From NCBI GenBank assembly GCA_012656075.1, contig JAAKBF010000253.1, positions 1 through 64,000 on the forward strand: 64,000 nucleotides of DNA. The letters run 5' to 3'. This DNA is from Phytophthora hibernalis. Its lineage: Eukaryota > Oomycota > Peronosporomycetes > Peronosporales > Peronosporaceae. Of the stretch, positions 11,300-22,222 are shown in pieces (the stretch's first letter is position 1; the number at the start of each line of letters is the position of its first letter). Position numbers and translations under genes: made by a program. The notes beneath the pieces were generated by a model. That model was not told where the DNA came from. It saw only the letters and a program-made list of their open reading frames with translations, and made no database searches.

Positions 11300-12540
11300 C
11301 ATGACTTCTCTATCTTCTACACCACCTCCTCGAGGATCACCCCGGCGTGGGTATATTGCGGTCGAAGTGCCGCTTGTGCCACTGGTCGTCGACAATCATC
11401 TTCGTCATGCGAAAGCGAAGCCGCCGCTGAGCCAGCCAATCGATTCGATAAGGCGAGGCCAAGAACTCGGGCAGGGTACCCCATGTGGTGGAGCCACGCC
11501 CTGAAGTCGGTCTCGTTGGACTGTCGGGCCAGGCCTGTGTCGGTGAGCAGCACGACCGGACACTCATCGTAGTGAGAGCCGGTCTGGCCAGGCGCGCGAC
11601 TCAGTCGCAGGTACCCGCGGTACTCAGGGACGGACCAATATCGCAATGCGAGCAGCTGTTCTCGCGTGCGGGGACGTGGTCTCGTGTTCGCGCTTGGAGT
11701 CGCGGTGCTGCTCGGCAGCTACTTGGCCGGCGCGGGCTCGGTCAGCGAGGTGCTGCCGGTTGTCGGACCGGAGCATCTCTGTCGGCACCTCTTCGCCCTC
11801 CACGACGTTCGTAATGACTTGGGTCTCCCTCTCGGGGTCCGCGCGGTCTCGCGCTCTGCCTTCTCGCGCTCTGCGCTCCGCGCAACGACAGCGGCGTTGC
11901 GAGGGTGGCAGGTCTCCCGGGATGCAAGGCGCGTTGCTGCTCCGTGAGCGGTGGGGACTTGTTGGGGTCGTGGACCTCTCCCTGCTCGTGGCCGTCCTCT
12001 TCAAGCTCGGATTCACCGTAGTCGACTTCGTCGGAACAGTTCTTCGGAGAATAGTGCTCAGCACGACGTGGCGGGTTCTCCTCAACCTCCATGTCCGTGG
12101 CGGACGGCTCCTCGGAAGTTTCCGCGTGCTTAGCCCCCGCACCAGGCTTTTGCGAGTCGTCGTGGGCTCCCGGAGCTTTGGATCAGCGACCGGCTCCTTT
12201 GGAGCTTCTTCCATCGAGTTCGGCGGCGGTTGCTTGTCGTTCGCTCCAGGAGCCGTGTCTACGTTGACGTCCTCGTCGCCAGTGATGAGCCCAGGGTTCG
12301 TGACGTCGGCGTACGACTCGCTGTGGCTGCTGGCGTCTTCGTGCGGGCCGGGCAGTTGGACTGCATTGCGCTTGCTGGCTCGGGATCGTGAGTCTTTCCC
12401 ATCCGGGAGTGGTGGCGCCTGCCCGTGGGGCGTCGGTGGTCTTCGGCGCGTGTAGTCTTGGGCGTGGCTTCTGGAATGAGGCGTCGCCTTCTCCGTCGCT
12501 GGATTCCCCTTGGGACTGGTGCTTCCCGTTTGGGTATGGG
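11300..12540 (-). pseudogene. Antisense coding-like region between gypsy-1 pol and 3' LTR
   Basis: On the minus strand, several overlapping frames together read as one protein with frameshifts: a hydrophilic Pro/Ser/Asp-rich N-part, an acidic stretch (from about 12092) with MEVEEN and DYGESELEEDG, a charged helical Arg/Glu/Ala-rich part, and a C-terminal part (11646-11317) with RYWSVPEYRGYLRLSR and ETDFRAWLHHMGYP. I do not recognise the family. Antisense ORFs in this position are known from plant Tat/Ogre elements. A captured host fragment or a further inverted piece of the element are alternatives. Confidence 0.45.
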
Positions 12541-12544
12541 AGGG

Positions 12545-12982
12545 TGTAACGGGGCCACACTGGCCGCCACCGTTTGCCGTGCAAAAGAACTTATGAAAGG
12601 GGAGACCCAATGTTCTTCCGTGTGGTCTACACAAGCCCGCCTAAGTACGAGTACAAGCTCCACATAAGTTGGTGTGTGACACCCGGCTAAGTACGATTGT
12701 GTATTTTACACTAGAAACGAATCGGACTTACGGTAGACGTTTGATGGAGAGCCATCCATTTGGTGTACAGAAGTTTAATATGCAGATAGTTAACAGTAGT
12801 TAGAACCTTACAAGTGAGATTAATACAGTCAGTTTAACTCTAACCCGGAAATTCGCAAGTCGTTTGGTACTCGGTACCAGGAGACGACTGGAAGGCCAGC
12901 TTACAACAGAGACGCCAGGCGTCTGTTGTGGTTACGCGTTAACGCTTCCTCTAAGGCAAAGGTGCGTGTGACTCCCGTCACA
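12545..12982 (+). repeat. gypsy-1 3' LTR
   Basis: This is the partner of 5079-5515, with the same TGTAACGGG start and CCCGTCACA end. A purine-rich tract (GGTATGGGAGGG) lies directly before it and can serve as the polypurine tract. Confidence 0.92.
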
Positions 12983-14034
12983 GATGTAGCCGGAGTTTCT
13001 GGACTGCCCTTCTCAATAACATACTTGGGCTTGGCAAAGTCATCGTGCACCTTGCGCTCAATGTTCGTCTTGAGATCGGAGTACGGGATGAACTTCTTGC
13101 TGCCCTTCCAAATGGCAAGGTCGGGCTTCCACGAGCTTGGCATGGCGTGGTATAGGTAGAGTGACTTCTGTTCATCAGTCATCACAATACCCGTAGCTTC
13201 AGCCGCAACCTTCAGCGGCGTTCAAACGTGAGGAAAATTCCATGAGATCCGTGCCTTCCTCATACTTGATAGTCATCAAGTAGTGGTTGATGTAGTAGGG
13301 ATCACCATGAGCCGTTGAGCCTTCGTACCGACCACGCAGCTTCTGGTAAATCAGGTACGCGGACGCACTGCCTTCAACGAGAAGAACATGCGCATCATCG
13401 ATCGTGAAGATCAAGAATGACCTCGTTTTGCGCTCCATACGGCGTCTTTCATGCGGGCTCGGCTTGCGAGCGGCACGCTTTTGGCGGCTCTGAGCTTCGC
13501 TCGAGCTTTCTTGGCTGTGCGCGGAGCAATTCTCGGCGTCGTTCCTTTCTCTCTTGCTCTCAGTGAAGACTTGATCACCGGAGGCGTGAGCGGAGACTTG
13601 GCAGTAACCTTGGGCGGGCGGGAGGACTTTCCGTCTGTGGCCTTCGCCTCGGACGAGTTGCCGGATGAAGAGTCAGACGGCGCCTCAGAGACTGCCCATC
13701 AGCCTTCCGTTCGGCACGCTCGCCGGCTTGATCGACATCATCGCCTTGGCTGCTCACTGAGGGTAGCGTTCCCGTGTGCGAGAGCAGGACATCCGACGAG
13801 GATGGCGATGGTGGTGGGGGTCTTGGGGTTAGGTTGGTCGGGGTCGCTGTCCGATTTGGCCGCCGAAGAGTCCGAGTCACCGTCGAAGTCCTCTTGGTCG
13901 ATGAAGCCTAGCAGGCCTTGACCGTCGAGAGCAGCGCGGACGCGAGCATTCCACACGGCGAAGTTCGAGCCGTTCAGGCGCGGGAAGTCGTCGCCTGTTC
14001 TCCCCAACGTTGGACTCAAAACCTGTCGCGGCAT
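12983..14034 (-). pseudogene. Copia gag, 5' part
   Basis: Read leftward from about 14034, the frame shows the copia gag start motif FPRLNGSNFAVWNARVR, then acidic linker pieces in other frames. A UBN2/gag-like segment follows (13438-13199, LIYQKLRGRYEG and DPYYINHYL), then 13185-12983 with YLYHAMPSSWKPDLAIWKG. Coding stops exactly where the gypsy LTR begins. Stops and frame changes near 13738, 13575 and 13199 make it inactive. Confidence 0.75.
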
Positions 14035-14241
14035 CGTGACAAACGGGGCGCAGATAGGAAGAAGGAGACCGGCGAGGTAGGATGAGACTTGGGTAAATGC
14101 TGGTAAAATCAAGAGTGAGATTAATAGTTAATAGAGAGAGGCTCCAGCGGAGCTGAGGACTGGTACGCGGACGCCTAGCGTCCAACCATCTAGAACCCTT
14201 CTAAATCTGGACTTCTGGAAGGAGTAATTACGTCTAAAACA
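14024..14241 (-). repeat. LTR-like repeat, right copy, first part
   Basis: It matches 190-385. The inner edge toward copia gag begins TGTCGCGG, like the left copy. The match stops at TCTAAA and resumes at 15004-15053 with CCTTTTACGG, so the right copy is split. Confidence 0.6.
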
Positions 14242-15003
14242 TGCTTGTTCACTCTCTGCAGTTAGTTTTACACTGAGCTGTCGTGCAGAACTTTGCTTTA
14301 GTTGACGTTCAAGCTCGTCGTTGTTCCCACGAAGCATTTCACAGTCTCTCTCGAGTCGAACATGAGCCTCCACCTCAGTGTCGTATAAGTGCTGGAGTTG
14401 CTGCCGCTCTTTGTCCAGCAACTCCCTTTCACGACCTTGTTGTTGATCAGCAAGCTCCGATCGGGTGGCTATTGGTTGCGTTTAGTCTATGATTTATCCT
14501 CAGCTGGAACGAGCTGCAGCAGCCCGAAGCGCCAAAATTTTGGTTCTCGGTTACAAAACCCCTTTCGTCCGAACCTGAAATGACGGTTTTCGGGGTCCTT
14601 TGAAAAACCTTGCGAACCAGCGAAGCTGTTTTGCAGTTCCGGTTTTTCAGGTTCATTGCAGTGCCAACCTGAACAGCCATATTCGCGATGGTTCCCCTCA
14701 AAAGTCGCTTACTTTGTTTCCTATTGGAGAAAAACGAGGATACCCCTGCGGCTTCCCTTCGTTTGAGGCCGCAGCCGTGCGCACCCAAAAGATCTACAAG
14801 TTCTCTAGTTGCGTCGTCAATCTTTGCGGTTAATCCATCAAAAACATTCGCTGAATTTGCCGCCGCTTGATCCAACTGAGTCTGCATACGGACCTCCAGC
14901 TGACAAACCCTCTCGAGTGTGCTATCTCGTGTTGTATCGATTTGGTGCTGAAGAATATCTTGAGTCTCCAAAATCTTAACGTTGGTTTGATTTATGACTG
15001 TAT
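14242..15003 (-). pseudogene. Coiled-coil gene fragment inserted into the right LTR-like repeat
   Basis: This 760-bp block is absent from the left repeat copy. On the minus strand it encodes coiled-coil protein at both ends: 15003-14780 (ILETQDILQHQID, then LERVCQLEVRMQTQL) and 14440-14245 (LDKERQQLQHLYDTEVEAH, then RLERDCEMLRGNNDELERQL). The part between, 14735-14480, is open but not helical and may be an intron or another insertion. AAA flanks the block on both sides. The family is not recognised. Confidence 0.5.
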
Positions 15004-15053
15004 GAAACCTTTTACGGATTTCAAGTACAACTGATGTACGGTGCAAACATTGA
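15004..15053 (-). repeat. LTR-like repeat, right copy, second part
   Basis: Fifty bases match 386-435 with one visible mismatch, then the similarity ends after AACATTGAC in both copies. Confidence 0.55.
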
Positions 15054-15685
15054 CATTTCTACGAAGTTTTTCAGTTAGTCATTTCGATAAAAAATCTTAT
15101 TACATTTCGCCCACATACACTACCAGCCCAATTCTCTAGTTTATTGGCGTTGCTGCTGGTCCCTTTCGTTGGGTTCTCCTCGCTCGTTCTGAAAGCGTTG
15201 TTGAGAAGACTGATTCAACTCGCCCAAGTTTCAACGCGAAGCACAGTCTAAAGAAATGAAGAGCCGCAGTCATAAAGGTTTTCAACCAAATGACGAATTG
15301 CAGACTGGCGTTCTCCTGTACGGTTGAGGCTACACCCCTTGAACAACATTACCGGCCATTTGTAACCGGGGTGATATAGGTGAGAAGAAATGTGTGTCGC
15401 TCACGCCTCGGCCTTCTTCACTTGTTAAAGCTGAATACGACGCTGTTTTCTACTTCATATTACGAAATATGATATTGCAGTTTAGTTGGTGTCGTTGCGG
15501 ACGTAGTACGGTGCACCACTTCGCAGTACGGGAACAAAGTATCGTCGTGAAAAGCTCATTGGCGGCGTGGATCATGACGTAAAATCCGGCACAGCCACGC
15601 ACAAGCATCACCAGCATTTGTCGAAGACAGACATCTTCTACCAGAAGATGGACTTCAGAAGGAAAAATACGAGTGCATCACTAGC
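15054..15685. other. Intergenic, nothing recognised
   Basis: One 62-codon open frame exists here, without domain, splice context or coding bias. I see no repeat or RNA gene. It should hold the 3' flank of the hydrolase gene to the right. Confidence 0.4.
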
Positions 15686-16720
15686 TCACGTACCTTCAGC
15701 GACTTGAATGGTCTTGATGATATCCTCAGCCACCTCGTCGAGGTATTGAATGATCGCCCCGTGCCCAGCATCCTCGTACATGATCATTCTGGAATGATCA
15801 CTGGCCAAATGATTGTACAGTGTCTGCGTCTCCTGTGCTGGAATAACCACATCGTTCGAGCCGCCAAGTACGAGAACTGGGAAATGCTGATCACGGATCA
15901 AGTGCAGACGTTCGTCCGATACGAAATGCGAGAGCACGGCTGATCCTTGGCCAACGAAGCCAAAAACTCGCGGAGTCTCGCGATTTTCGACGAAATACTT
16001 GTGAATCTCGAACAATGTTTCGTACATGCTGCGTGAGTCGTTCTCCATCTCTTGCGAAAGGAATTTGGGCGGGTACAGCACCACGAGAAGATTGTGGGTC
16101 TCTAAGTCCGGGTCACTGTGGTCGAGAGTCCTCGTCATGGGCAGCACTCCATTGCAAACCGGAATATACCGGCCTCGAGTCGTACACAGCAATGATAGCG
16201 ATTTCACGCGCCCTGAAGCCATGTGCGCCAACTCCAGTGAGATCATCCCTCCCATGCTGTATCCGACAACATGAGCCCGTTCCCATCCCACGTGGTCCAG
16301 CAGTGCTAGCACATCTTCAGCCATGTTGCTCGTAGTGTAAGGACCTATCGGCGACGTTGATCCACCGACACCTCGGTTGTCGAATGTTAGGATTCTCAGA
16401 CGTTTGCCTTGCTCAATCCCTTCCCATTGTTTCAGCATCGTCTCGATCATCGGTGTCCAAGTTTCTTTCGTGTTGAGAAACCCCATCACCAACACCACGC
16501 AAACTTCATCTTCATCTTCTTCTTTGGTCACAGGCGTCCATTGCAGAGGGTGCTGATGCAAAACAAACTCTAGGATGATGCCTGTACGAATCTTCACACG
16601 TCGAACGTGACTGGTGTTGAAGTGGTATGGCGCTGTGTATGCCACTTCCAAGTGACGCTGCAGGCGAAACCCAGTCTTTTCCATTGTGCTGGTCGCGGTT
16701 GTGCTGCGTTTGGTAGACAT
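15686..16720 (-). CDS. Alpha/beta hydrolase (S33-like)
   Basis: An uninterrupted 344-codon frame with an ATG at 16720. It has the full alpha/beta hydrolase fold: oxyanion strand VVLVMGFLNTKETW, the FDNRGVGGS loop, the nucleophile elbow GYSMGG (Ser155), the acid in GGSNDVVIP (Asp290) and the base in EDAGHGAI (His320). The Ser-Asp-His triad suits an esterase, lactonase or proline-iminopeptidase-like activity. The substrate cannot be read from sequence. No signal peptide is evident. It is the only intronless, fully intact member of the seven related hydrolases here, and it lies about 14 kb from the tandem group. Confidence 0.9.
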   Translation of the reverse strand: MSTKRSTTATSTMEKTGFRLQRHLEVAYTAPYHFNTSHVRRVKIRTGIILEFVLHQHPLQWTPVTKEEDEDEVCVVLVMGFLNTKETWTPMIETMLKQWEGIEQGKRLRILTFDNRGVGGSTSPIGPYTTSNMAEDVLALLDHVGWERAHVVGYSMGGMISLELAHMASGRVKSLSLLCTTRGRYIPVCNGVLPMTRTLDHSDPDLETHNLLVVLYPPKFLSQEMENDSRSMYETLFEIHKYFVENRETPRVFGFVGQGSAVLSHFVSDERLHLIRDQHFPVLVLGGSNDVVIPAQETQTLYNHLASDHSRMIMYEDAGHGAIIQYLDEVAEDIIKTIQVAEGT

Positions 16721-17201
16721 TGGACTGGAGTCGATCGTGCAATTCCAGGAATGATCACCAAATGGTTCATGTCGGACTCATCGCCCAAGTCGATGATGTC
16801 ATGGAAATGAAGGTCGATGTCATCTTGAACGAGAACTCTCGCAACGTCGTGGGTGACGATGGTGGCTATCATCTCAATTCCAACTCTCACCAACATTCTC
16901 AGGCAACGTTAAGCATGCTTCATTCTGGAACTTTCGATGCATCAACCTGATGCCAAATCTCGTCCACAAGTGTGTTCGTCGTGAACACTTTTCGTCAAAG
17001 ATGGCGTTCTTGAACTGCCGCACAGAAATCGCATTGCAGAAGTATCATTTTGTTGTTATTACAGTAATCGTTCGCAGTGTGAGCAAATTGCAAAGTGAGA
17101 AGGAGCAAAACACAATGCATCTATACAGCTCCTGAGCACTACTTGAATTGAATACAGGTTCAGAATACTTTCCTTTAATTTTCAAATGTTGTGGCGCAAA
17201 G
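16721..17201. other. Intergenic between hydrolase start and paladin-gene end
   Basis: Upstream region of the minus-strand hydrolase and 3' flank of the paladin-like gene. Open frames here are antisense shadows of the hydrolase end or random. No element was recognised. Confidence 0.4.
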
Positions 17202-20178
17202 TTACTCCAATCGCGAGACAAGCTTGCGCTTGCGGCGCCAACGCCAGCGCATTGAAGACACGTGTGTTTCAGCGCCAATTTCCTCCTCGAAGCAGAGGTT
17301 ATCCAATAGTTCATACAATGCGCTGCCATAGCGCTCATTCATCCATGTGACAAACAAAGAACGCTGGAAGAAATTTGTGCGCTCCTCGAGCAGATATGAG
17401 GCGAAGCACACAAGGTAGAAGTAGCGTTCGAGGTAATTCACTGCACGCAACATGAAGAAGTCGCGTTTAGAGCTCGGAAGATCACGATCAACCGCCAGGT
17501 CGCGACACTGGCTGATGCAGTCACGCAAGTTCTGCATGTGCTCGCACTGATCAATAGCATAATCCACCACCAGCTTGCTGTCCGAACCGTTGTCCAGTGT
17601 TTTCAGTAGCTTCCGGATAACCACAAATTCACCCGTAACCGCAGCAGAATGGCGACGATGGCCCGCGGTCCTTGTCCCAAGAATATCCTTAAGCTTGCCT
17701 GGGGATGCGAATAGTGACGACGCGCTATCCTCCAGAACTGCACGGAGCATGTACACACAGACAAGAGCAGTAGTTGTGCGGCCTCGTCCCATTTGGCAAT
17801 TACAAATTACTGCCGTCGTCAGCTTCTTCTGCCCAGCCGAATTCGCTTGGTTTGAAGGTAACTGCAGACCCAATTCATTCATGAATGCAGGCAACAGAAG
17901 CCGCACCATATCATCCAAGTCCTTTTCTTCCGGTGCGGTTTCATCCGACACTGGAATGCGAGCATAGCGCAAATCGAATCCCGTGTGCTGTGTGGCCTCC
18001 TCATATACTTCTGTTAACGTCTTCACATCAGCCTGCGAGTTGATGTGCTCCATCGTCTCATCGTTTGTCATTTCACGGGGTTCGTACCAGTACATAAACA
18101 ACCCGTTATCCTTCCCAACCTTCGTCTGAAGCTCGAGCTTGACCTGCCGCTCGATCGCAGTGATTTCGTCCACTTCAATACCAGGATATTCCACATTAAC
18201 CATTAGATCGTCTTGGTGACGCACGCAGAACGGGCGTCCAGTGACGTAGATAACGGCTTCCTCCCGCAAGTTAATCCAGATCGCGCGGTCGAATTCTCCA
18301 CGCAAATGTTCGACGACATCGACAATGCCTTGCTCCAGGCACTGCGCTGTGCCAAAAATGGGTTCATTTGAAATGCGCCGGTAATTTGGCACGTTGGTAG
18401 TTAACTCGAATGGGATTCGTGCAATGCCAAAAAAGTGGTCCATCTTCAGAACACAATCGGTCAGAACTTTTTCGGACTTGTAGCGAACACCGCCCAGGTC
18501 GTCAAGCAGGCGGTACAGGTTTGGATGTTGCTGAAGCCACCTAGAGAAAGATGGGTCCGAAGAGTCAGTCTCCTCATCGGTGTCTGGGGCAGGTTCATCT
18601 CCATTGTGCCTCTGGTGGGCTTCGATCATGTACGCACCAAACACAATGAGATAGAAATACCTCTCCAAGAAACTCATGGCGTGGTGCAGGTAGTACGATC
18701 GTTTGGCCGGCTTCGCTTCAGCATTGGACAAGTCGCGGTACTCATTAATGACTGTACGAATGTTGCAAATGGTCGCACACTCGTCTATCGCAGTATCCAC
18801 CCATCGTTTTGCCTCCTTGCCGTGCTCCAGACGCGTTTGCACCTCGCGGATCACAGCAAAGTTGCCAGATTCGACCTCTTCTTCTTCTGTCGACGATGCA
18901 TCAGACATCAAAACTTCCATATTCAAGTTATGCCGCTTGCCAATAAGCCTTCCAATCACCATCGCCGTTGTAGTGCGACGCTTTCCCATCTGACAGTTAA
19001 AAACAAAGGCGGTAGCCCCATTATCTCCAGTGGCCTTCATCAAGTTCATCAACATTTCTACATCCCCGTGTTCCGGAGCATTTTCCCGCTCGATCGGGAT
19101 CCGACGATACTCCACGCTCTGAATGGTGTCCTTGTATTTAGCCACATCAGAACTCGCATACAGCTCCGGCAATGTCAGGACACTGTCAGGCTCTGCGGAG
19201 TCGATCACGAGCTCAATTTCTCTCAGCGTCGCCTCGTCCCAGTACTCAAATCGGTTGTCGTCCGCCTTCAGTTCTTCCTGTAAACTGCTCTTCAACGACG
19301 ACTCCAAGACGTGAATTTTATGCCCCGTAATCCCAGGGACCAAGTCGTTTTCGTTCAGCTTGGCGCTGCGTCTCGCCGTAAATGGCCGTCCATTGACATA
19401 AATCACCGCTTCCTCTCTCAAGTTCACCCACACCACTTTCGTGAAGCCATCGGCCGCCACTCGACTCAAAATCATCTGAATACCTTCCAGCGATGGCTGC
19501 GCTGATCCATACAACGACGTGCCTTCCAACCGTCGAAAGTTCGGAGCTACAACCAAAAAGCAATAAAAATCAGCACAAACTTCATCTCAATAAAAAACTC
19601 CTCTCACCCATATCTCCGTGTGGTGTGTCCAGCACATGGCAATTAGGAGACCTGTCTGTCTTGAGCACGTACTTCTTGAGCACTTTGGTGCCCTGTACCA
19701 ATAAACTGTGCTGTCTCGTGAGCGTCTGTCGCTGCGTCTTGCCCCTCACGAGCGCCTGGATGCGGACGGCGGCCTCGCTCTGTTGTCTTCCTCTCAGAAC
19801 ACTAGCGGACAGCGTCGTCTGGCCGCGAACCAGCGCGTGCAGTCGATTGGCCGCGTCATTTAAGTAAATCTGCGGTTTGGTGGGTAATTTATCCGCTACG
19901 AGGCTCTTCTTGCTGTTTCTATTGGCGTTTGCAGGTGGCGAACGTATCACCATCTTGTGCAACTTAGCGGCGGCTCCGCTGAAGTAACTGAGAGGTTTCG
20001 AGTCGCTTGAGTTGCTGGAAGAGCTCTCGCTGGCCACGCTCCCACGTCGCAGCGTCTGCAGCAACAGCGCGCGCACCGGCGCCAGCAGCAGGCGCAGGTC
20101 GCTCTCCGGGTCCTGCGCGTGCTGGATCTCGGCCGCGCGCGCGCACACGGCGTCCAGCAGCGCGTCCAGCTCGTCCAT
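17202..20178 (-). CDS. IQ-motif protein fused to paladin-like tandem phosphatase
   Basis: I read two exons, 20178-19608 and 19546-17202, with a 61-bp GTGAGA..TTGTAG intron. The join keeps frame and gives 971 residues. Residues 1-190 carry IQ-like helices, the best being AAVRIQALVRGKTQRQT, suggesting calmodulin binding. The rest holds two paladin/PTP-like phytase repeats, each with a WVNLREEA or WINLREEA strand and a Cys-x5-Arg loop: CQMGKRRT (Cys375) and CQMGRGRT (Cys774). Both loops keep the catalytic Cys and Arg, so phosphatase activity is plausible, although animal paladin's activity is debated. Likely cytosolic or membrane-associated signalling. Confidence 0.85.
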
Positions 20179-20403
20179 CCTGCGTCCTGTGCCACTTGCG
20201 CTCGAGTCGGCAAATTGCGGAATGACGTGGATTTGATCGATTCGAACGTTAAATTGACCTGATTTTCTGGATTATGTCGTTTGACGCGACAGCTGGGCCG
20301 TCATCAGAGATGCTCTATGTTTGAGGCGGGGTTCACTTGGATAAAGTAAGGAAGAGACATGGCTACATTTGGGTTTTAGAGAAACGGTTTTTGGACGAGT
20401 GCA

Positions 20404-22189
20404 ATGCAGGCCAAGCAGTATGAGGTGCGTTGGAGTTGGGTTATGACTGTGGAATGGAGGCTGAGGTTTTGTTGGGGTTGTGACTGTAGGAGCGTATTCT
20501 CAAGCTGCAGGATGCGCTGGAGATGCAGAAACTCAAAAACACATGTGAGGTAGCTCAGGAGGATACTTTTTAGGTTTGGTGCTGACTGTGGTTTTGGTGT
20601 AGCACAACTGGGACGAATTCGGTGTGGTTTGATATGTTTGCAGGTTGTGGTGTGTTTTGATGCTCAATGGATTGGTGATAGGACGCTGGAAGATCAGCTG
20701 GATAAAGTGCAAATTGCGTTGGAGGAAGAGCGCGTGGAGAAGTGCGTGCTGCTTCGGAGTTTTTAGGGAAGTTTGGTGACTTTATTGTGCGAATGTAATG
20801 CAGAGAGACGATTCTGAAGAACCGACAGACGAATCGACTGCTGATGGAGCTGAGAGAGGAGCGTGTGCAGAGACTGCAGGATCTGGAGGAAATTTACGCG
20901 AAAGACAAGAGGTTGGAGGCGATGGCAGCGGAAATGGTGCGCTGAATTGTTGTTACTGCAAGTAATCAAAAATGTTCATGCAAATGTGTATTGACTACAG
21001 TCAGCTGCAACGCACGGTATCAGTCAAGTGAACGAAGAAATAGTTCACAAAGATGCAGAGCTTGTTGGTCTTCGCGCGACAGTTCGCTGCAGTGCCAAGT
21101 TGCTTCAGGTTTGCTTTGACTTCGGCGGAATTTGATCGTATTTTCCTTATCAATGTCCGTGCATTCATTCATTTCTCTGTAGAAAGCGGAGAAAGACTTC
21201 CTCTTCACACATCAAGACCTAGAAAATACGCAATTGAAGCTGCTGGATTGCAAACGGCAAGTGCGATTGTCTCGGGTACACAGATTGATTTTACTGACGG
21301 TATTTTCTTTTTTTCTCAACCTCGGTGTGTTGTTCAGCAAACTGTCTGTGAAGGACCGCGAAGTCCGTGTCTGGATTGAGCGATATGAACAAGTAATGAT
21401 GGATCTCCATGCTTCGCAATTCCGGCTGACGCAACTGGCACGAGGTAATATTGAGCTGGTTTCGAGTAAGGTGGAGAGGTCCATTACTGAAAATCATCTT
21501 GATCCTGTGTGATATTGCAAGATGCAAGCTCGAAGGAAGCCGCACTAACAGTACGTATGGTCGAAATTGCACATCAAAGGTGACATTGTGCAGTGTGCGT
21601 TTGTCGCTAACAATGATGCTTTTTGTTGATCTGCGAAAGTAGCGAGGGCATGCAATTGATCTCAATAACCCTCCCAGCGGGGTTGCCAGTCTACGCGCTC
21701 GTCCGGTGACATTGATGAAGTCTGTTGGATTGCACGATCGTGCCGTGCGAAGATATCGTCGGGATCAAATTCCAAACCGCGCCCTGGGAAGCACAGCCAG
21801 TATTTTAAATTTGCAAACTACATCTCACTTGAAACCAGTACGTTCGGCTGGTTCCCTACCCCATGTCCAATCCGAATCAATGCCCGCCATCAGCCGCGAC
21901 TGCTTCCAGTGTACAGCATCGACACCACCGAGTAAAGCAAAGAAGAATCGGTGAGTACACACCTCGATTCGCACAACTGTACTCGCTAACACCTTTGCTG
22001 ATCCAGAAACGCCGATATCACTCGAGACGAACGCGATTCCCTGTACGAATTCAACTTGATCCACTTCAAACACACAAGTACCTGCACTCACATGTTATGT
22101 GCATCATTCGTCATTTGATTTACAGAGAAAACCAGCCTGGGTCAAAGTATTTGGGCTATGGTCTGGGTCTTCTCAAAAAGACCACATAG
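20404..22189 (+). CDS. Coiled-coil protein, 12 small exons
   Basis: Exons by GT-AG and frame logic: 20404-20424, 20490-20544, 20603-20621, 20682-20741, 20804-20936, 21001-21108, 21183-21275, about 21354-21444, 21522-21579, 21678-21950, 22007-22077 and 22128-22189, giving about 347 residues. All phases agree across the joins. The acceptor of exon 8 is the least certain. The N-terminal two thirds is almost pure heptad coiled coil (for instance NRLLMELREERVQRLQDLEE). The C-terminus ends KYLGYGLGLLKKTT. It shares a 225-bp divergent promoter region with the paladin-like gene. The family is not recognised; a cytoskeletal or flagellar protein is possible but unproven. Confidence 0.7.
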
Positions 22190-22222
22190 TATCTAACAAC
22201 TACAACTAATTATTTAGACAAT

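Larger units (their letters stand above)
5079..12982 (+). mobile_element. Ty3/gypsy chromodomain retrotransposon (gypsy-1), rearranged inside
   Basis: Two nearly identical LTRs (5079-5515 and 12545-12982) bound the element. The flanks read GATGC on the left and GATGT on the right, a 4-bp match plus one mismatch, as expected of a target duplication. The insertion sits in copia gag. Gag, protease and RT start in plus orientation. Two pol blocks are then inverted in place, the integrase core and chromodomain return to plus, and a gag block and a long coding-like stretch lie on the minus strand. Frameshifts and inversions make it non-autonomous. The LTRs differ at only a handful of sites, so the insertion is fairly recent. 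Confidence 0.9.
1725..15053 (-). mobile_element. Ty1/copia retrotransposon, decayed and split by a nested gypsy element
   Basis: Reading leftward, the element has gag (14034-12983), an interruption by a whole gypsy element (12982-5079), then the rest of gag, protease, integrase, reverse transcriptase and RNase H down to 1755. Protease-integrase-RT order is the Ty1/copia order. The frame is broken many times, so it cannot make its own proteins. The right boundary is an LTR-like repeat beginning at 14024. The matching left repeat lies beyond the host gene fragment, at 190-435. The left end given here is approximate. Confidence 0.75.

Noticed and set aside
11646..12455. 269-codon plus-strand gene in gypsy-1
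   Set aside because: Hydrophobic and Arg-rich shadow opposite the more coding-like minus strand; no domain.
18435..19283. 282-codon plus-strand gene
   Set aside because: Antisense shadow of the paladin-like coding region, with no domain of its own.
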